Assembly: GCF_007097245.1 (NCBI RefSeq)
Contig: NZ_VJZT01000003.1
Span: 1-64,000 of the forward strand
Reading direction: 5' to 3'
Origin: Flavobacterium restrictum
GTDB lineage: Bacteria; Bacteroidota; Bacteroidia; Flavobacteriales; Flavobacteriaceae
DNA: 64,000 bases
The translations under genes were made by a program, and so were the position numbers. The notes beneath the pieces were generated by a model. That model was not told where the DNA came from. It saw only the letters and a program-made list of their open reading frames with translations, and searched no databases. Positions within the stretch are counted from its first letter, which is position 1; every line of letters begins with the position of its first letter. Positions 37,718 through 46,495 of this stretch are shown here, piece by piece.

Positions 37718-38794
37718 TCACACAATTTGGGTAGCCGCTATTTTTCTGTCCGTGTACAAAACAACCTCTTTTATAACTAATTTTTGAATGGCAGAAATTA
37801 AGATTTCCATTAATTTGTAATTTGGTTGTTTGTTTTTCACGGGTAGTGAAACTTTTTCAGTTTGTATTTTTCTATTACTAATACTATCTCCCCAAGAATA
37901 TTTACGCCCTAAACTTTTGTTAATGCAAGTTGCAAGATATAATTGGTTTAATTTATTTTTTTCATCCTCTTTTCTTAAGTTTAAAATTAAATTATGACTA
38001 TCATTTGAATAAAAATCATTTTCTTGGTATGTAACAACAAAAGTTTTACCACCTATAAATACACAATTACCCTTATCTAAATACTTTTCATCATACGAAA
38101 TGTAAGAACTAATAGCATTGTTTTCTGTACTTGCACACAAATAAGGTATTTCTCCACTATTTTCAATAATATCTCTTGATAAAATATTTTTGGTGTTTTT
38201 AACATCAAATATGTCTAAAACATTAAATTCATCAAATTTCTCATTATCAAAATTTTTCAAAACCTCCTGTTCTTCGGATGTTAAAGTATAATCTTTTAAC
38301 CTATTGATTGATAAATAGGTTTCTAGTTTAGCTAAACGTTCGTTTTCTAGTTGAGAAATAAAGGTATCCATAAAATCAAAATCTATATTTCCGTTTCTTT
38401 TTGGAAGTTGAATTTTTTTAGATTTAATTTTTTCCCAACCTGCTTTATTTGACCAATCGTAATTGCCTAAAATTGTTTTTGAAATAGAACTAGTTAAATA
38501 CAAATAGTGATTTTCTGTAAGTAAATTATTTGTATATATCCAGTTAATAGCATAGGCATCTTGTAAAACAGTAAATTCTTTATTTTGATAAAATGTAGCA
38601 CCTGTATTTGCACCGTTTGCAGAAATTGAAATTACATTTTTTAATATAGTTGTATTTTCCTTTGGTACAAAATTATTCAAACCTTGATTTTGAATTCCAG
38701 CTGTCAAAGCAGGTAAAATGAACTCTTTTGTTGGTTCACTGGGTAAATCAGTTGTTTTGAATTTTAAATATTTAACTTTGATTTTTTCAAACAA
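37718..38794 (-). CDS. Restriction-modification specificity subunit (BcgI-B/HsdS-like)
   Basis: From the TTG at 38794 this encodes 358 residues with two target-recognition-like halves. The first has ISANGANTGATFYQNKEF (near 54) and ends with the helix GWEKIKSKKIQLP. The second has PYLCASTENNAISSYI (near 210) and ends IQTEKVSLP. Such proteins choose the DNA site for the partner methylase-nuclease. The same frame continues upstream of the TTG as KKLEKVEWGEYKIED, which looks like the normal start of this family but has no ATG, GTG or TTG. It is open back into the 3' end of the upstream gene, so the protein may be made as a fusion (see 38857-38863). Confidence 0.85.
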   Translation of the reverse strand: MFEKIKVKYLKFKTTDLPSEPTKEFILPALTAGIQNQGLNNFVPKENTTILKNVISISANGANTGATFYQNKEFTVLQDAYAINWIYTNNLLTENHYLYLTSSISKTILGNYDWSNKAGWEKIKSKKIQLPKRNGNIDFDFMDTFISQLENERLAKLETYLSINRLKDYTLTSEEQEVLKNFDNEKFDEFNVLDIFDVKNTKNILSRDIIENSGEIPYLCASTENNAISSYISYDEKYLDKGNCVFIGGKTFVVTYQENDFYSNDSHNLILNLRKEDEKNKLNQLYLATCINKSLGRKYSWGDSISNRKIQTEKVSLPVKNKQPNYKLMEILISAIQKLVIKEVVLYTDRKIAATQIV

Positions 38795-38853
38795 ATCCTC
38801 AATTTTATACTCTCCCCACTCAACTTTTTCTAATTTTTTGTTAAGTAGGGAAT

Positions 38854-40890
38854 CTACTTTCCCACACTTTCGTCTTTAATATTTTGTTGTTTTAGGATAG
38901 TTGAAACTTCCCAAGCCAAATAATCGCTAACGGTTTTTTTGAAATCTTGCAATGTGGGCTTTTCATCTTGTGGCGCAGATTGGTTCCAATCGGCTCCGTT
39001 TTTTGGGTCTATTGTTGCTTCGTGGTATTCCTTATTTGTATAAATATTGAGTTTGCTTTTTCCCAAACGCACCAAGTTTACCAACTCTTCATAGCGTTGT
39101 TTGGCTTGGTTGGTATCTTTTAAGTTATTGCTTGTTTTTTTGCGGTTGGTTCGTGTGTAACCATCAGAAGAAAAATCGATAAATTTTACCATTTCTTCTT
39201 TGTGGTGCTTTTCGTTTACTTTGAAAACATATATATTGGTTTGAACACTTGCTTTGCCTATAAATATATCAACAGGCATTTTGATACTTGCCAAAAGGGT
39301 GTGTTTTTCTAAAATTCTTTTGGTGTACTCTTTGGCTCTTCCTGAACCTGCGGAGTTTTGAATGATAATAGCGGCGTAGCCTTTATTCATCATATCTAAC
39401 GCTTTTTCGACAAAGTTCATTCCGTTTCCGTTGGCAGAATAGGGCGGATTGAGTATAAAAGCATCGGCTGGAAACTTGCTGTTTGTTTTGCCAAAACCAT
39501 AATTTCCGTCGAAATCTAATAAGGAATCTTTGTTTAGAATGTTTGAACTTCCGTCGCCCATTAAAATCATATTTAGAATGGCTAACATATACACGCTTGA
39601 AAGCAACTCTAAACCCAATAATTGTTCGGCTTTTATTTTGATTTCTTTTTGGGTTAATTCTTCTGGTGAAGTAATGGTATTTTTTGCATCGTTCAGCATT
39701 TCGTTCATTGCCGAAACTAATAAACCAGCCGAACCTGTGGCAAAATCCCAAACGTATGAATCTTTGTTTACACGAGCCAATTTTACCAAAAGATTGGAAA
39801 CATAAGAGGGCGTGAGTACCACATCATTTAGTTTGTCTTGACTAAAACCTAACCAGCCGTACATTTCGTTAAAAAGTTTTCCTGTAAAATCGGTTGTTAA
39901 ACCAATCTTGTAATATATACCTAAATCGTCGACGATTTTTGTAAATACTCTTTTTAGTTGGCTTTCGCCTTCTACAATTTTATTTATATTTTCTGTTGTT
40001 AACGTATTTTGTAAGGTGCGAAGAATTAGATTTTTCTTTTCTTCGGGAATTTCTTTAGCATCGAGAAAGGCTTTAATTTTTCTTACTATAATATCGCCAT
40101 CGGTATTGCCAATTTCTATAGAAGATTTGAAATCGGTTTTTTCGAGTGGTGCAACTTTGCCTGGAATTCCGAGTGTCGCAATAATTGAAGCGGCAACGAG
40201 ATAAACACGATCGTTTTCGCCTAATCCTTTTTCGTTGTCGTAAATATCGTGATTGAGTTTTCGTAAACTGGCATCAATTTCTTTTTCGCGTTGTTCTTTT
40301 AGTTTGTCAATTTCTTCTTGTGATAATTGTAATGTTTTTACTTTTTCAATGAAAGCATCGAAATTTTTGGGTGCTAAAAAAGAAAAATCGGAGAATTCGC
40401 CCACTTTTTGCCCAACGCCAAAATTGTTTTTCGAAACAAAATAGACACCAATTTGATGTTTAATATTTCCCGCCTCGTCTTTATGACCTGTCATTCCGAT
40501 TGCAATAATGTCTGTATAACTGGTGTGATGCAATACGGCATTGGCATAATGCACCGCTCCGTTTACAGCAAAGGAGTTGATGTTTTTTAGATTCGGTTCG
40601 TTTTTGGCAGTTTTGTTTTCAACTTGATGGTTTGCATCAAGTTTTATTAAACTGTTTTTGTAACCCTTGTACTCAATAAGTATAGGATAGAAGTTTAAAT
40701 TTTTGTCTTGCAATAGTATTTTTGCATCTACACGATTTCCGCCAACACCACCATTTTTGGAATAGTAGTCAGAAAGTGCTTTGTCAATTTCAGAATTTAC
40801 AGATTCTTGCTCTAATTTATAAGGTAACTTATAGTTTTTTAGCCATCCGTTGGCTAAATCTGCAATATTTGGTTCTACTGATTGTGACAT
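38854..40890 (-). CDS. Fused restriction nuclease and N6-adenine methylase (BcgI-A-like)
   Basis: I place the start at ATG 40890 (MSQSVEPNIAD, 678 residues); a longer frame would run into the promoter. The N-terminal nuclease domain has the PD-(D/E)xK pattern VDAKILL then LIEYKGYK (about residues 53-75). The gamma-type methylase has DFATGSAGLLVSAM near 388 (SAM site) and LNPPYSANG near 487 (catalytic NPPY). With the specificity protein downstream this matches two-subunit type IIB/IIG systems such as BcgI, which both cut and methylate. The last codons GTG GGA AAG TAG include a -1 slippery heptamer leading into the specificity frame. Confidence 0.88.
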   Translation of the reverse strand: MSQSVEPNIADLANGWLKNYKLPYKLEQESVNSEIDKALSDYYSKNGGVGGNRVDAKILLQDKNLNFYPILIEYKGYKNSLIKLDANHQVENKTAKNEPNLKNINSFAVNGAVHYANAVLHHTSYTDIIAIGMTGHKDEAGNIKHQIGVYFVSKNNFGVGQKVGEFSDFSFLAPKNFDAFIEKVKTLQLSQEEIDKLKEQREKEIDASLRKLNHDIYDNEKGLGENDRVYLVAASIIATLGIPGKVAPLEKTDFKSSIEIGNTDGDIIVRKIKAFLDAKEIPEEKKNLILRTLQNTLTTENINKIVEGESQLKRVFTKIVDDLGIYYKIGLTTDFTGKLFNEMYGWLGFSQDKLNDVVLTPSYVSNLLVKLARVNKDSYVWDFATGSAGLLVSAMNEMLNDAKNTITSPEELTQKEIKIKAEQLLGLELLSSVYMLAILNMILMGDGSSNILNKDSLLDFDGNYGFGKTNSKFPADAFILNPPYSANGNGMNFVEKALDMMNKGYAAIIIQNSAGSGRAKEYTKRILEKHTLLASIKMPVDIFIGKASVQTNIYVFKVNEKHHKEEMVKFIDFSSDGYTRTNRKKTSNNLKDTNQAKQRYEELVNLVRLGKSKLNIYTNKEYHEATIDPKNGADWNQSAPQDEKPTLQDFKKTVSDYLAWEVSTILKQQNIKDESVGK
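38857..38863 (-). other. Slippery heptamer joining methylase and specificity frames
   Basis: On the minus strand the methylase ends GTG GGA AAG TAG. The heptamer G GGA AAG fits X XXY YYZ. A -1 slip gives GGG AAA GTA GAT and continues without a stop through KKLEKVEWGEYKIEDLFEKI into the specificity subunit. A weak stem (TTCCCT with GGGGAG) lies downstream. A single A missing from the run in this sequence would produce the same picture. Confidence 0.5.
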
Positions 40891-40914
40891 TTGTTTTATT
40901 TTACAGATTTTTTT

Positions 40915-40983
40915 CAAATGTAAAAATAAAATCGGTTGTAAACAATCGATTGAATACAATCGGTTAAAAACAATCTCGACATC
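40915..40983. promoter_or_regulatory. Divergent promoter with four 14-bp tandem operator repeats
   Basis: Four copies follow each other at an exact 14-bp period: AAAATCGGTTGTAA (40928), ACAATCGATTGAAT (40942), ACAATCGGTTAAAA (40956) and ACAATCTCGACATC (40970). Toward the methylase gene a minus-strand promoter is visible: the -7 box TACATTTG at 40922-40915 and TTG at 40945-40943, with 20 bp between them. The repeats cover the -33 region, so a protein bound there should block restriction-modification transcription. The divergent HTH gene at 40997 is the obvious candidate binder. Confidence 0.7.
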
Positions 40984-40996
40984 ATAATTTTATATT

Positions 40997-41251
40997 ATGA
41001 AAAGGATAAGAAAAACAGAAATTCCACAAGCTGTTATTGAACTGGGTAATAGGATAAAAGATATTATTAAAGAGAAAAATCTTATGCCTAAAAACGTGGC
41101 ATACGATGCAGGATTAGATGTTGAAAATTTGAGGAAATATATTAAGGGAATTCAAGAAATGAAGATTACTACTATGCTGAAAATTGCATCAGCTCTTGAA
41201 GTAGAACCATCCGAACTAATCAAGGATTTAAAAATCGATTTTGAAAAATAA
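40997..41251 (+). CDS. XRE-like HTH regulator of the restriction-modification locus
   Basis: This 84-residue protein is a small lambda-repressor-like helix-turn-helix protein. The HTH spans about residues 25-70: KNVAYDAGLDVENLRKYIKG, then KITTMLKIASALEVEPSELI. It lies head-to-head with the methylase gene, 106 bp away, across a tandem-repeat operator. Controller proteins of restriction systems have this size and place; they delay nuclease expression until methylation is done and often regulate themselves. Control by binding the 14-bp repeats is inference. A hairpin terminator follows 109 bp after its stop. Confidence 0.85.
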   Translation: MKRIRKTEIPQAVIELGNRIKDIIKEKNLMPKNVAYDAGLDVENLRKYIKGIQEMKITTMLKIASALEVEPSELIKDLKIDFEK

Positions 41252-41359
41252 CGAATGTAATTATTTAGTAGAAACAAAGTTTTCTTTGTATTTTGTAATC
41301 TATTAAGTGCCCTACTATTCTTTAGCATTACTGTTGCACAATAAAAAAATAATATAAAT

Positions 41360-41380
41360 CCAGACTTCCTCTGGGTTTTT
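41360..41380 (+). terminator. Intrinsic terminator after the HTH regulator
   Basis: The stem CCAGA, loop CTTCC and TCTGG is followed by GTTTTT. It separates the regulator from the radical SAM gene. Confidence 0.6.
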
Positions 41381-41440
41381 ATTTTCAATAATTTTTCTCG
41401 TTGTTATTTTAAAATCTTTAAAACAAGCGTAATTATCCCT

Positions 41441-41448
41441 TATTTTTG
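41441..41448 (+). promoter_or_regulatory. -7 box before the radical SAM gene
   Basis: TATTTTTG matches TAnnTTTG. It lies 18 bp before the TTG at 41467, and overlaps the alternative TTG at 41446, which argues for the later start. No -33 TTG at proper spacing was seen. Confidence 0.35.
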
Positions 41449-41466
41449 CATAAAACAATCGCACTT

Positions 41467-43668
41467 TTGAAACCAAAACTATTCCTCATCACGCCCCCGT
41501 TTACCCAACTCAATACGCCGTATCCAGCAACCGCTTACATCAAAGGGTTTCTCAATACGATAAACATCGAATCGGTTCAAGCGGATTTGGGTATTGAAGT
41601 GATTTTGAAATTGTTTTCGAAAGAAGGCATGCAACGTTTGTTTGCAATTCGCAACACCAAATCGTTAACACCTAACGCCCAACGCATTCTAGCTCTTCAA
41701 GACGAATACATTAAAACCATCGATTCGGTTATTGCATTTCTGCAAGGCAAAAACCCCACTTTGGCGCTTCAAATATGTCAGGAAGATTTCCTGCCGGAGG
41801 CTTCGCGATTTGTACAACTCGAAGAATTGGATTGGACTTTTGGAACGATGGGAACGCAGGATAAAGCCAAACATCTGGCCACGTTGTACCTCGAAGACAT
41901 CTCTGATTTTATTGTAGAATGTGTTGATTCTAATTTTGGTTTTAGTCGGTATGCAGAGCGTTTGGGGCGTTCTGCCAATTCGTTTGATGAATTGTATGCC
42001 GCTTTGCAGCAAGAACCAACGTATATTGATGGGGTTTTACTTTCGATTTTAAAACAAAAAATAGAAACCATTCAGCCTACGATGTTCTTAATTTCGGTGC
42101 CGTTTCCAGGCAATTTATATGCGGCTTTTCGCTCGGCACAATGGGTCAAAAAGCACTATCCTAGCATCAAAATTTCGATGGGTGGTGGTTTCCCAAATAC
42201 CGAATTGCGGTCGCTATCCGATCCTCGAGTCTTTGAGTTTTTTGATTATATCACCTTGGACGATGGCGAATTGCCAATCGAACTGTTATGCAATTTGATT
42301 TCTAATCCCCCTCCTTTGGAGGGGTTAGGGGAGGTTAAACGAACTTTTCTTCTTGAAAACGGAAAAGTAGTGTACAAAAACAATTCCACTCGAAGCGACT
42401 ACAAACAATCGCAAGTCGGTACGCCGGATTATTCAGATTTGCTTTTGGATAACTATATTTCGGTAATCGAAATCGTGAATCCCATGCACCGCATGTGGAG
42501 CGACGGTCGCTGGAACAAACTCACGATGGCGCACGGTTGTTACTGGGGAAAATGCACGTTTTGCGATATTTCGTTGGATTATATAAAGGTCTACGAACCT
42601 GTTGCTGCCAAACTTATTGTAGATCGAATCGAGGAGTTGTCTCAAAGTACGGGACAAAACGGCTTCCATTTTGTAGACGAAGCCGCGCCGCCTGCCCTCA
42701 TGCGGGAAGTGGCACTAGAAATCCTGCGACGCAAACTCGCCGTAACTTGGTGGACGAACATCCGGTTCGAAAAAAGTTTTACCCAAGATTTGTGTTTGTT
42801 GCTAAAAGCTTCGGGTTGTATAGCCGTTTCAGGAGGTCTCGAAGTAGCATCTGACCGATTGTTGCAACTGATTGACAAAGGCGTTACAGTCGAACAAGTG
42901 GCTCGAGTTACTCGCAATTTTACGCAAGCGGGTGTCATGGTACACGCCTATTTGATGTACGGATATCCCACACAAACGATTCAAGAAACGGTTGATAGTC
43001 TGGAAATGGTACGTCAATTATTTGAAGCGGGGGTATTGCAATCGGGATTTTGGCATCAGTTTGCCATGACGGCACACAGTCCGGTTGGAATGTACCCAGA
43101 GAAATTTGGTGTAGTAAAAGAAACCAAAACCGTTGGAACTTTCGCCAATAACGATATTAATTATGTCGACAAAACTGGAATCGACCATAATAAATTCAGT
43201 TTTGGATTAAAGAAATCACTTTTCAATTTTATGCACGGCATTTGTTTGGACTACGAATTGCAAGATTGGTTTGAATTCAAAATTCCAAAGACAAAAATAC
43301 TTCCTGATTTTATTGCCAATGCTTTAGAAGAAGCCAATCCGTTTGCGATAAAACCCACCGCAAAAATCGTTTGGCTAGGAGGAAATCCAGCTGTTGCCCA
43401 TTTTACCAAATCCAAAAAAGGAAATTCTTGGGAAATGATGACATTGACTTTTCACGATAAAAAAGAAAGCTTTACCATTCAAACCAATAAAGAAGAGGGC
43501 GAATGGCTGGTAGCACTACTCCAAAAAACGGCCATAAAAACAGGGAATAAAGGCATTACTTTTCAAGAAATAAAAGCGGATTTCGAAACTCATTTTGAAG
43601 ATTTCGAATTGTTTTGGTATGCTAAACCAGTGCATACTTTACGAGAATTTGGATTGTTGGTGTTGTAA
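41467..43668 (+). CDS. B12-binding-domain radical SAM protein
   Basis: The chosen TTG start gives KPKLFLITPPFTQLNTPYPA at once, the usual beginning of this family (733 residues). The N-terminal part is cobalamin-binding-like. The radical SAM core has GCYWGKCTFCDI near residue 354, so the cluster cysteines are spaced C-x4-C-x2-C. GGLEVASDRLLQLIDKGVT near 457 is the later SAM-contacting region. The reaction is unknown; relatives methylate or rearrange unactivated carbons. An insert encoding NPPPLEGLGEV near 280 comes from a short palindromic repeat and keeps the frame. An earlier TTG at 41446 is possible. Confidence 0.85.
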   Translation: MKPKLFLITPPFTQLNTPYPATAYIKGFLNTINIESVQADLGIEVILKLFSKEGMQRLFAIRNTKSLTPNAQRILALQDEYIKTIDSVIAFLQGKNPTLALQICQEDFLPEASRFVQLEELDWTFGTMGTQDKAKHLATLYLEDISDFIVECVDSNFGFSRYAERLGRSANSFDELYAALQQEPTYIDGVLLSILKQKIETIQPTMFLISVPFPGNLYAAFRSAQWVKKHYPSIKISMGGGFPNTELRSLSDPRVFEFFDYITLDDGELPIELLCNLISNPPPLEGLGEVKRTFLLENGKVVYKNNSTRSDYKQSQVGTPDYSDLLLDNYISVIEIVNPMHRMWSDGRWNKLTMAHGCYWGKCTFCDISLDYIKVYEPVAAKLIVDRIEELSQSTGQNGFHFVDEAAPPALMREVALEILRRKLAVTWWTNIRFEKSFTQDLCLLLKASGCIAVSGGLEVASDRLLQLIDKGVTVEQVARVTRNFTQAGVMVHAYLMYGYPTQTIQETVDSLEMVRQLFEAGVLQSGFWHQFAMTAHSPVGMYPEKFGVVKETKTVGTFANNDINYVDKTGIDHNKFSFGLKKSLFNFMHGICLDYELQDWFEFKIPKTKILPDFIANALEEANPFAIKPTAKIVWLGGNPAVAHFTKSKKGNSWEMMTLTFHDKKESFTIQTNKEEGEWLVALLQKTAIKTGNKGITFQEIKADFETHFEDFELFWYAKPVHTLREFGLLVL
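42307..42335 (+). repeat. In-frame palindromic mini-repeat in the radical SAM gene
   Basis: CCCCTCC, loop TTT, GGAGGGG is followed by TTAGGGGAGG. It is the same sort of C/G-rich element as at 47720, in a gene that is otherwise AT-rich. It is translated as PPPLEGLGE without disturbing the frame. Confidence 0.75.
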
Positions 43669-43874
43669 CTTTTGTTTTAATTTTGAGTTACCCTAATACC
43701 GAGAATCGCTTTCTAAATTACAAGTATTCATTTTATTCTAGTATTTAAGGTTTTTTTTTGTTTTGTCACCAATAAAACGCTCCTTTTATAAACAGCAACG
43801 CAATACACTATGGCTTGGTGTTTTTTTATTATCATTTGACATTTTAGTATCTTTTATCCAAAAGTAAAAAGCGT

Positions 43875-43882
43875 AATTTTGT
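43875..43882 (+). promoter_or_regulatory. -7 box before the CE2-like esterase gene
   Basis: TAATTTTG fits TAnnTTTG, 32 bp before the ATG at 43915. No TTG at -33 spacing is seen. It may start the esterase-esterase-GH3 transcript. Confidence 0.3.
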
Positions 43883-43914
43883 TTTTATATTTAATTTTTT
43901 GATGCTAATAAATT

Positions 43915-45018
43915 ATGAATTTTAAAAATAAATGCAATTTAATTGTACTATTGTTATTTTCGATGGGAATGGTTGGTCAACAACAAGACCCCAAGAACAC
44001 TCTTTTTACATACGCAGGACGTGTCGAAAAAGGAACCGACAATAAAGTCATTCTCATTGGGTCGGCCTCATCGGTTTCGTTTGATTTTACTGGAAAATCG
44101 GCTGTGATTTGGTTGCAAAGTGTGGATTCTTGGGAACATCAAAACTATGTTTCTCTAGAACTGGACGGCAAGTATATGGGAAAAATCCGAATTGAAAAAG
44201 GCGAAAAACAAGCGGTTCCTATTGCAACAACTACCAATCAAAAAACACACCGCCTTACTGTTTACAAAGCGACCGAAGCTACTAACGGAGGCGTTTTATT
44301 TGCTGGAACAACCGCAAAACTAGTTCCCTGCAAAACGCCTACAAACAAAAAGAGAATAGAATTCATAGGCGATTCTATCACCTGCGGTTTTGGCAACGAT
44401 ACGGCTGCGATTCCTTGTGGCACGGGCGATTGGTATGATCAACACAATGCGTATTGGGCATATGGCCCCATACTTTCTAGAGCTTTGAATGTGGATTATG
44501 TGTTGAGTTCGGTATCCGGATATGGCATGTACCGCAACTGGAATGACGAGCACCTTGACGAAGCGATTATCCCAGATGTGTACGAAAATTTATACCTCAA
44601 TAAAGACCAATCCAAACCCTATGATTTTGCTTTTCAACCTGATTTGGTGAGCATTTGTTTGGGAACAAACGACCTCTCGGAAGGAGATCATAAAAAACCG
44701 AGATTGCCTTTTAACGAAGAAAAATACGTTTCAAATTACATTGCTTTTATCAAAACGGTTTACAAACACGCTCCCAATACTCGAATTGTCGTGCTGAATA
44801 GCCCCATGGTTTCTGGCGATAGGAATGTGATTTTGGTCAATTGTTTGCAAAAAGTACTACTCGCTTTTGAAAACGATAGCCAACATAAAAAAATTGCTTT
44901 ATTTGAATTCCAACCCATGAAACCCAACGGTTGTGGTTCGCATCCCGATATAGCCGATGATAAAATCATGGCGGCAGAAATGAATTCTTTCTTTAAAAAA
45001 ATACTCGATGAAAAATAG
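43915..45018 (+). CDS. SGNH/GDSL acetylesterase, CE2-like
   Basis: This 367-residue secreted protein has a signal peptide (about 1-22). An N-terminal beta-sandwich (residues 35-135, GSASSVSFDFTGKSAVIWLQ) precedes an SGNH esterase domain with FIGDSITCGFG (near 145, Ser in GDS), CLGTNDLS near 245 and GCGSHPDIADDK near 340, which gives the His. The sandwich-plus-SGNH layout is that of CE2 carbohydrate acetylesterases, which remove O-acetyl groups from mannan, glucomannan or xylan. It overlaps the next esterase gene by 11 bp. Context argues for acetylated mannan as substrate. Confidence 0.82.
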   Translation: MNFKNKCNLIVLLLFSMGMVGQQQDPKNTLFTYAGRVEKGTDNKVILIGSASSVSFDFTGKSAVIWLQSVDSWEHQNYVSLELDGKYMGKIRIEKGEKQAVPIATTTNQKTHRLTVYKATEATNGGVLFAGTTAKLVPCKTPTNKKRIEFIGDSITCGFGNDTAAIPCGTGDWYDQHNAYWAYGPILSRALNVDYVLSSVSGYGMYRNWNDEHLDEAIIPDVYENLYLNKDQSKPYDFAFQPDLVSICLGTNDLSEGDHKKPRLPFNEEKYVSNYIAFIKTVYKHAPNTRIVVLNSPMVSGDRNVILVNCLQKVLLAFENDSQHKKIALFEFQPMKPNGCGSHPDIADDKIMAAEMNSFFKKILDEK

Positions 45019-46387
45019 CATCATTACTTTCTTTTTTGTACTACTATTAGCGAATACTGCTTTCGCAAATGTGACGCTGCCAAACGTGTTTTCGGATAAT
45101 ATGGTCTTGCAACGCAATAGTGAAGTGACTCTGTGGGGCTGGGCAAATCCGCAGGAAGAAGTCGTAATTACCTCAAGTTGGAATCACGAAACCTACAAAA
45201 TTAAAGCCAGCAATCAAGCCCAATGGGAAATTAAAATTCCAACTCCAAAGGAAGGCGGCCCTTACACGATTGTCATAAAAGGCTACAACGAAATCGTGTT
45301 GAAAAATATTTTGATTGGCGAAGTGTGGGTTTGTTCGGGACAATCGAATATGGAAATGAACGCCAGTTGGGGAATCGAGAACGGTGACGAAGAGGTAAAA
45401 AATGCTGCAAATCCCAACATCCGTTTTTTTACAGTTCCCAAATTGACAGCTACAACTCCACAAAATAATCTGTCAGGAACATGGACGGAATGCACGCCAG
45501 AAACAATGAAATATTTTAGTGCGGTGGGCTACTTTTTTGCCAAAAGACTGCAGGAAGACTTGAAAAATGTTCCTATCGGATTGATTTCGTCCAATTGGGG
45601 CGGTACACCAGCGGAGATTTGGATGCCCGAAGAAGTGATTCAAAACAATGCCGTTTTATTGGCATCGGCCAAAACTCGAAAGGAAGAAACCTATGGGCCA
45701 AACCAGCCTGGACGTGCTTTTAATGCTATGATTTATCCTTTGACAGGATTCAAAATTGCAGGTGTATTGTGGTATCAAGGCGAATCGAATGTGGGTTCCA
45801 CGGTTTATGACCAAACACTTTCGGCTTTAATTGCTTCATGGAGGCAATTGTGGAAAACTGATTTTCCGTTTTATTTCGTTCAAATTGCTCCGTATAAATA
45901 TGGCGAAGATCATTTTGGTGGCGCAATAATCCGAGATGCACAACGAAAAGTGTTGCAAGAAGTGCCTAATACTGGAATGGTTGTAATCAGTGATGTTTCG
46001 ACGGTTGAAGATATTCATCCTAAAGACAAGAAATCAGTGGGAACTCGATTGGCGAATTTGGCTTTGGCCAAGACCTATAAAACCAATACTAATGTGGTAA
46101 ACGGGCCTCTTTTTTCGGCTTTAAAAATTGAAAAAAACAAAGCAATTGTTACTTTCGATTTTGCCGATGGTTTGTATTTTGCCAACAAAAAAACAAATCA
46201 ATTTGAGGTTGCTGGAGCCGATAATGTATTTTATGAAGCAACCGCTTTTATCAAAAAAAACACCGTTATTTTACAATCGGACAAAGTAAAACTACCTCTT
46301 AAAGTTCGTTTCGCTTGGAGGAATACCGCGCAATCGCAACTTTTTAATAAAGCGAATTTGCCAGCTTCGTCCTTTATAACCGAATGA
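45008..46387 (+). CDS. Sialate O-acetylesterase-like (SASA) protein
   Basis: This 459-residue secreted esterase has a signal peptide ending at AFA. VWVCSGQSNMEMNASW near 107 holds the catalytic Ser in GQSNM, and WYQGESNVG near 255 and an EDIHPKDK stretch near 335 (His) match SASA/CE6-like proteins. These deacetylate sialic acids or plant polysaccharides. Because it sits in a mannan locus, removal of mannan or glucomannan acetyl groups is more probable than sialate. The start overlaps the CE2-like gene by 11 bp and a 108-bp gap separates it from GH3. Confidence 0.85.
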   Translation: MKNSIITFFFVLLLANTAFANVTLPNVFSDNMVLQRNSEVTLWGWANPQEEVVITSSWNHETYKIKASNQAQWEIKIPTPKEGGPYTIVIKGYNEIVLKNILIGEVWVCSGQSNMEMNASWGIENGDEEVKNAANPNIRFFTVPKLTATTPQNNLSGTWTECTPETMKYFSAVGYFFAKRLQEDLKNVPIGLISSNWGGTPAEIWMPEEVIQNNAVLLASAKTRKEETYGPNQPGRAFNAMIYPLTGFKIAGVLWYQGESNVGSTVYDQTLSALIASWRQLWKTDFPFYFVQIAPYKYGEDHFGGAIIRDAQRKVLQEVPNTGMVVISDVSTVEDIHPKDKKSVGTRLANLALAKTYKTNTNVVNGPLFSALKIEKNKAIVTFDFADGLYFANKKTNQFEVAGADNVFYEATAFIKKNTVILQSDKVKLPLKVRFAWRNTAQSQLFNKANLPASSFITE

Positions 46388-46495
46388 TTTTTATTTTCTT
46401 GCGCCATTTGGAAAGCTATTTAGGATTGGAAAATCTAAAAAAAATCGCCTAACTTGTAGGGTTATAAAAACCATTCGAAAAATAAAAAATAAACT

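Noticed and set aside
40891-40959. Longer start for the methylase gene
   Set aside because: It would include the -7 promoter box and adds an unlikely basic, hydrophobic leader; MSQSVEPNIAD fits better.
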